Assembly: GCA_019155185.1 (NCBI GenBank)
Contig: CM032809.1
Location: forward strand, 11,533,512 to 11,597,511
Reading direction: 5' to 3'
Source: Beaufortia kweichowensis
Taxonomy: Eukaryota > Chordata > Actinopteri > Cypriniformes > Gastromyzontidae
Length of the DNA: 64,000 nt
In this document: positions 62,071 to 64,000 of the stretch, piece after piece
Position numbering within the stretch: position 1 is the first letter of the stretch
Layout: every line of letters starts with the position of its first letter
Position numbers and translations under genes: made by a program
The notes under the pieces: generated by a model
Told to the model about the DNA's origin: nothing
The model's input: only the letters and a program-made list of their open reading frames with translations
The model's database searches: none

Positions 62071-63774
62071 CAAGATGATGTTCTAGCTCATACCTACTAT
62101 ATAATCATTTTAGCATTAAACAGTTTACATTATTTTATTAAGTCATTGTTCTAAAGTTAAAGATTTTTACATTAAATAAGTGTAAATCCCTGTAAGTGTT
62201 GTCAAGATTTATAGAGGCAACTCATTATTGCATTATTGCAAAAATAGACTCTTGAAAAGATTTTAAACAGCAAGCATCAACAACAACAACACATTCTAAC
62301 AAAAAAATCGAATTTTAATGTATTTTCTAATAATTAAATATTCATATTCACAAAATATATATATAACGAAAGTTGTAACAGGAGCAGCTGGCCACATCCA
62401 GAAAAAAGTATGGCCTTTATGGGTCATCACACATTTTTTATAACTTCAATTCCCACAGGCTTTTCCTCTAACCAACAGATAAAAGTATTCTGTCCCTAGA
62501 AACAACACCTATCCAGAAACAACATTATTTCATAAAAATGTTATATTCTGGCACAAAAGTATCACATACAACATATCCCTATAATAAAAATTATACATGA
62601 TTTGTACCACTAAAAAATTTATCGTTTTTATGCAATGTTATGTAATCTAATGTTTTTTATGCAAAATATGTTTTATGCTTTTTATAGATGTGGGGTCAGA
62701 CTGCCCCTAATACAATTAGAGTGATTTGGGATTAAGAATATACTGTAGAAGGGTTAAACAGCCCATAAGCAAGGGTTGCATTCTGAATCTTGACTTACTG
62801 ATAGTATTGTGATTTTAGAGAAATTTATTATCTAGTTCACTGTATTTTGAATTCCCCACATTAACAATATTGTGCAAAATATATGATAAACCATATTATT
62901 CATATACAATATCTATGAATACAATATCAATATAGCTTCAATTGTGTAATTTTGCTGCCACCTTGTGATATAAACTGGAACTCCTGCAGCTCCTTTATGT
63001 TCATCAGCAGACTGTTATTGTGTTATTCATGAATAACTTTAGCTATTAGCTAATCATCCAATTAATGATTTATCTTTTTCTCTTTTTTACTTTCTGGTTT
63101 CTTTGGCCTGATTAGGTTTTACCATTTCCCAAAGAAAACTGTTACAGTCCACTGTCAACCTGACAAGTTATTTTAAGTTATAAAACAGTTTAAATAGATT
63201 ACACTAACAAGTGAACTTGTTAGGTGTACGTTAAATTAAATATTATTTCGTATATTTAAAAAAAAACAGCACTCAATTCCATTAGGTAATGGAAAGTATT
63301 AATTAATTTTTACTAGATTGTTTGGGTTCATAGTGCAAATTTGAGTGCAGGAAACAAACATTTTTTAGGTGATATTAAAACAAGGGAACTAATAATTAAT
63401 AATTAAACAAACTTGATTATCCAAAGAAATACACCAACACACAATCTGGTAAAAATTCCCAACATGCATTTTTTTATGCTATTGTGGAAAGAAATGTGCT
63501 ATACAGTGTCTGTGTTTACCAAACCAAACACTGATCATCTAAATATAGTGACTTCCATCGCATGACAGTAACTTCTTTGCTCACCTGCCACTGTGGTTTT
63601 CCATTCCATGCAGCATTTCCACTGGCCATAAAGTTGTTGGGGAAATTACATTTCATATCAGGGTTTTTCAAACTGTCCTGGTCTTGCACAATTTGTATGT
63701 CCCCCTAATGCATGAAAATACTGAACCGAAACACTTTTTAGAAGTGAAATGTACCTCTGAAGCACAAACAAACG
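62071..63774. other. Downstream flank with a CTCF-like site
   Basis: Mostly AT-rich. 62375-62530 and 62680-62790 are mixed and may be conserved (CAGCTGGCCACATCCAG; GGGGTCAGACTGCCCC). CTGCCACCTTGTGA at 62955-62968 matches the CTCF consensus as remembered, read on the minus strand (TCACAAGGTGGCAG). No gene seen. Confidence 0.4.
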
Positions 63775-63926
63775 GCTTACTGACGTCACTTCATTCATAC
63801 TGAGCGCGAGTCTTCACACATGGACCAATGAACGAGCTCTGCAGCTAGTGCTCATGGGAGTTGTAGTGTCGTAGTATGACATTGCATTTAGTTTATTAGT
63901 TCAGATGCTTTTGGAGAAGACCACAA
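63775..63926 (+). promoter_or_regulatory. Promoter-like cluster at the right edge (CRE, CCAAT, ZNF143-type site)
   Basis: A palindromic CRE TGACGTCA at 63781-63788, CCAAT at 63824-63828 and, on the minus strand, ACTACAACTCCCATGAG at 63851-63867, which resembles the ZNF143 site (ACTACAATTCCCAG-type). These three sites within 90 bp are typical of TATA-less housekeeping promoters. An ATG at 63926 opens a 21-codon frame, or a 13-nt exon start if GTGTGT is a donor. No product can be named. Confidence 0.4.
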
Positions 63927-64000
63927 TGGAAAAAACAGGTGTGTTCGATTTCTGCATATTGAACATAGATGGGGTAACCCCCAATAATTAAAACTAGCCA

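Overview
The window is vertebrate nuclear DNA from a teleost fish, most likely a cyprinid close to zebrafish. It has split genes with GT..AG introns, about 63% AT, many short DNA-transposon remnants of types common in cyprinids, and the gene order of the IRX4/IRX1 neighbourhood of human chromosome 5p15. The order is lpcat1 (-), mrpl36 (-), ndufs6 (+), irx4 (-), then a long gene-free interval, then irx1 (+). There is no irx2 between irx4 and irx1. This fits the teleost 'b' copy of the IrxA cluster (irx4b-irx1b), and the b symbols rest on that inference.

Layout. 1-8754: 5' part of lpcat1 on the minus strand, coding exons 1-4, with exon 4 cut by the window edge. 9887-10246: mrpl36, minus strand, one coding exon. 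10879-12257: ndufs6, plus strand, four exons, divergent from mrpl36 over a short shared promoter with NRF1- and ETS-like sites. 15604-18042: irx4b, minus strand, five exons, 425 codons. 18.0-56.4 kb: a 38-kb gene desert in which GC-richer, non-repetitive blocks (candidate conserved regulatory elements) alternate with AT-rich sequence and transposon remnants. 56367-58789: irx1b, plus strand, four exons, 448 codons. 59-64 kb: downstream flank with further candidate regulatory blocks and a promoter-like cluster at the right edge.

Function. lpcat1 encodes a lysophosphatidylcholine acyltransferase. mrpl36 and ndufs6 serve mitochondrial translation and complex I. irx4b and irx1b encode TALE-class Iroquois homeodomain transcription factors that pattern heart and nervous system, and they probably share enhancers in the desert.

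The strongest unusual signal is a 140-bp stretch of perfect nucleotide identity, third codon positions included, between the homeoboxes of irx4b (16402-16541) and irx1b (57290-57429). The two genes are otherwise diverged ancient paralogues lying 41 kb apart in opposite orientation. This points to recent gene conversion. Other points of interest are a GC-rich candidate exon at 24.6-24.9 kb where irx2b might once have been, a dated nest of transposon insertions at 43.9-44.9 kb, a seven-copy unnamed transposon family, paired PBX-MEIS sites at 31.2-31.4 kb, and CTCF-like sites near possible domain borders. All assignments come from reading the sequence and from memory of the families; no search was run.
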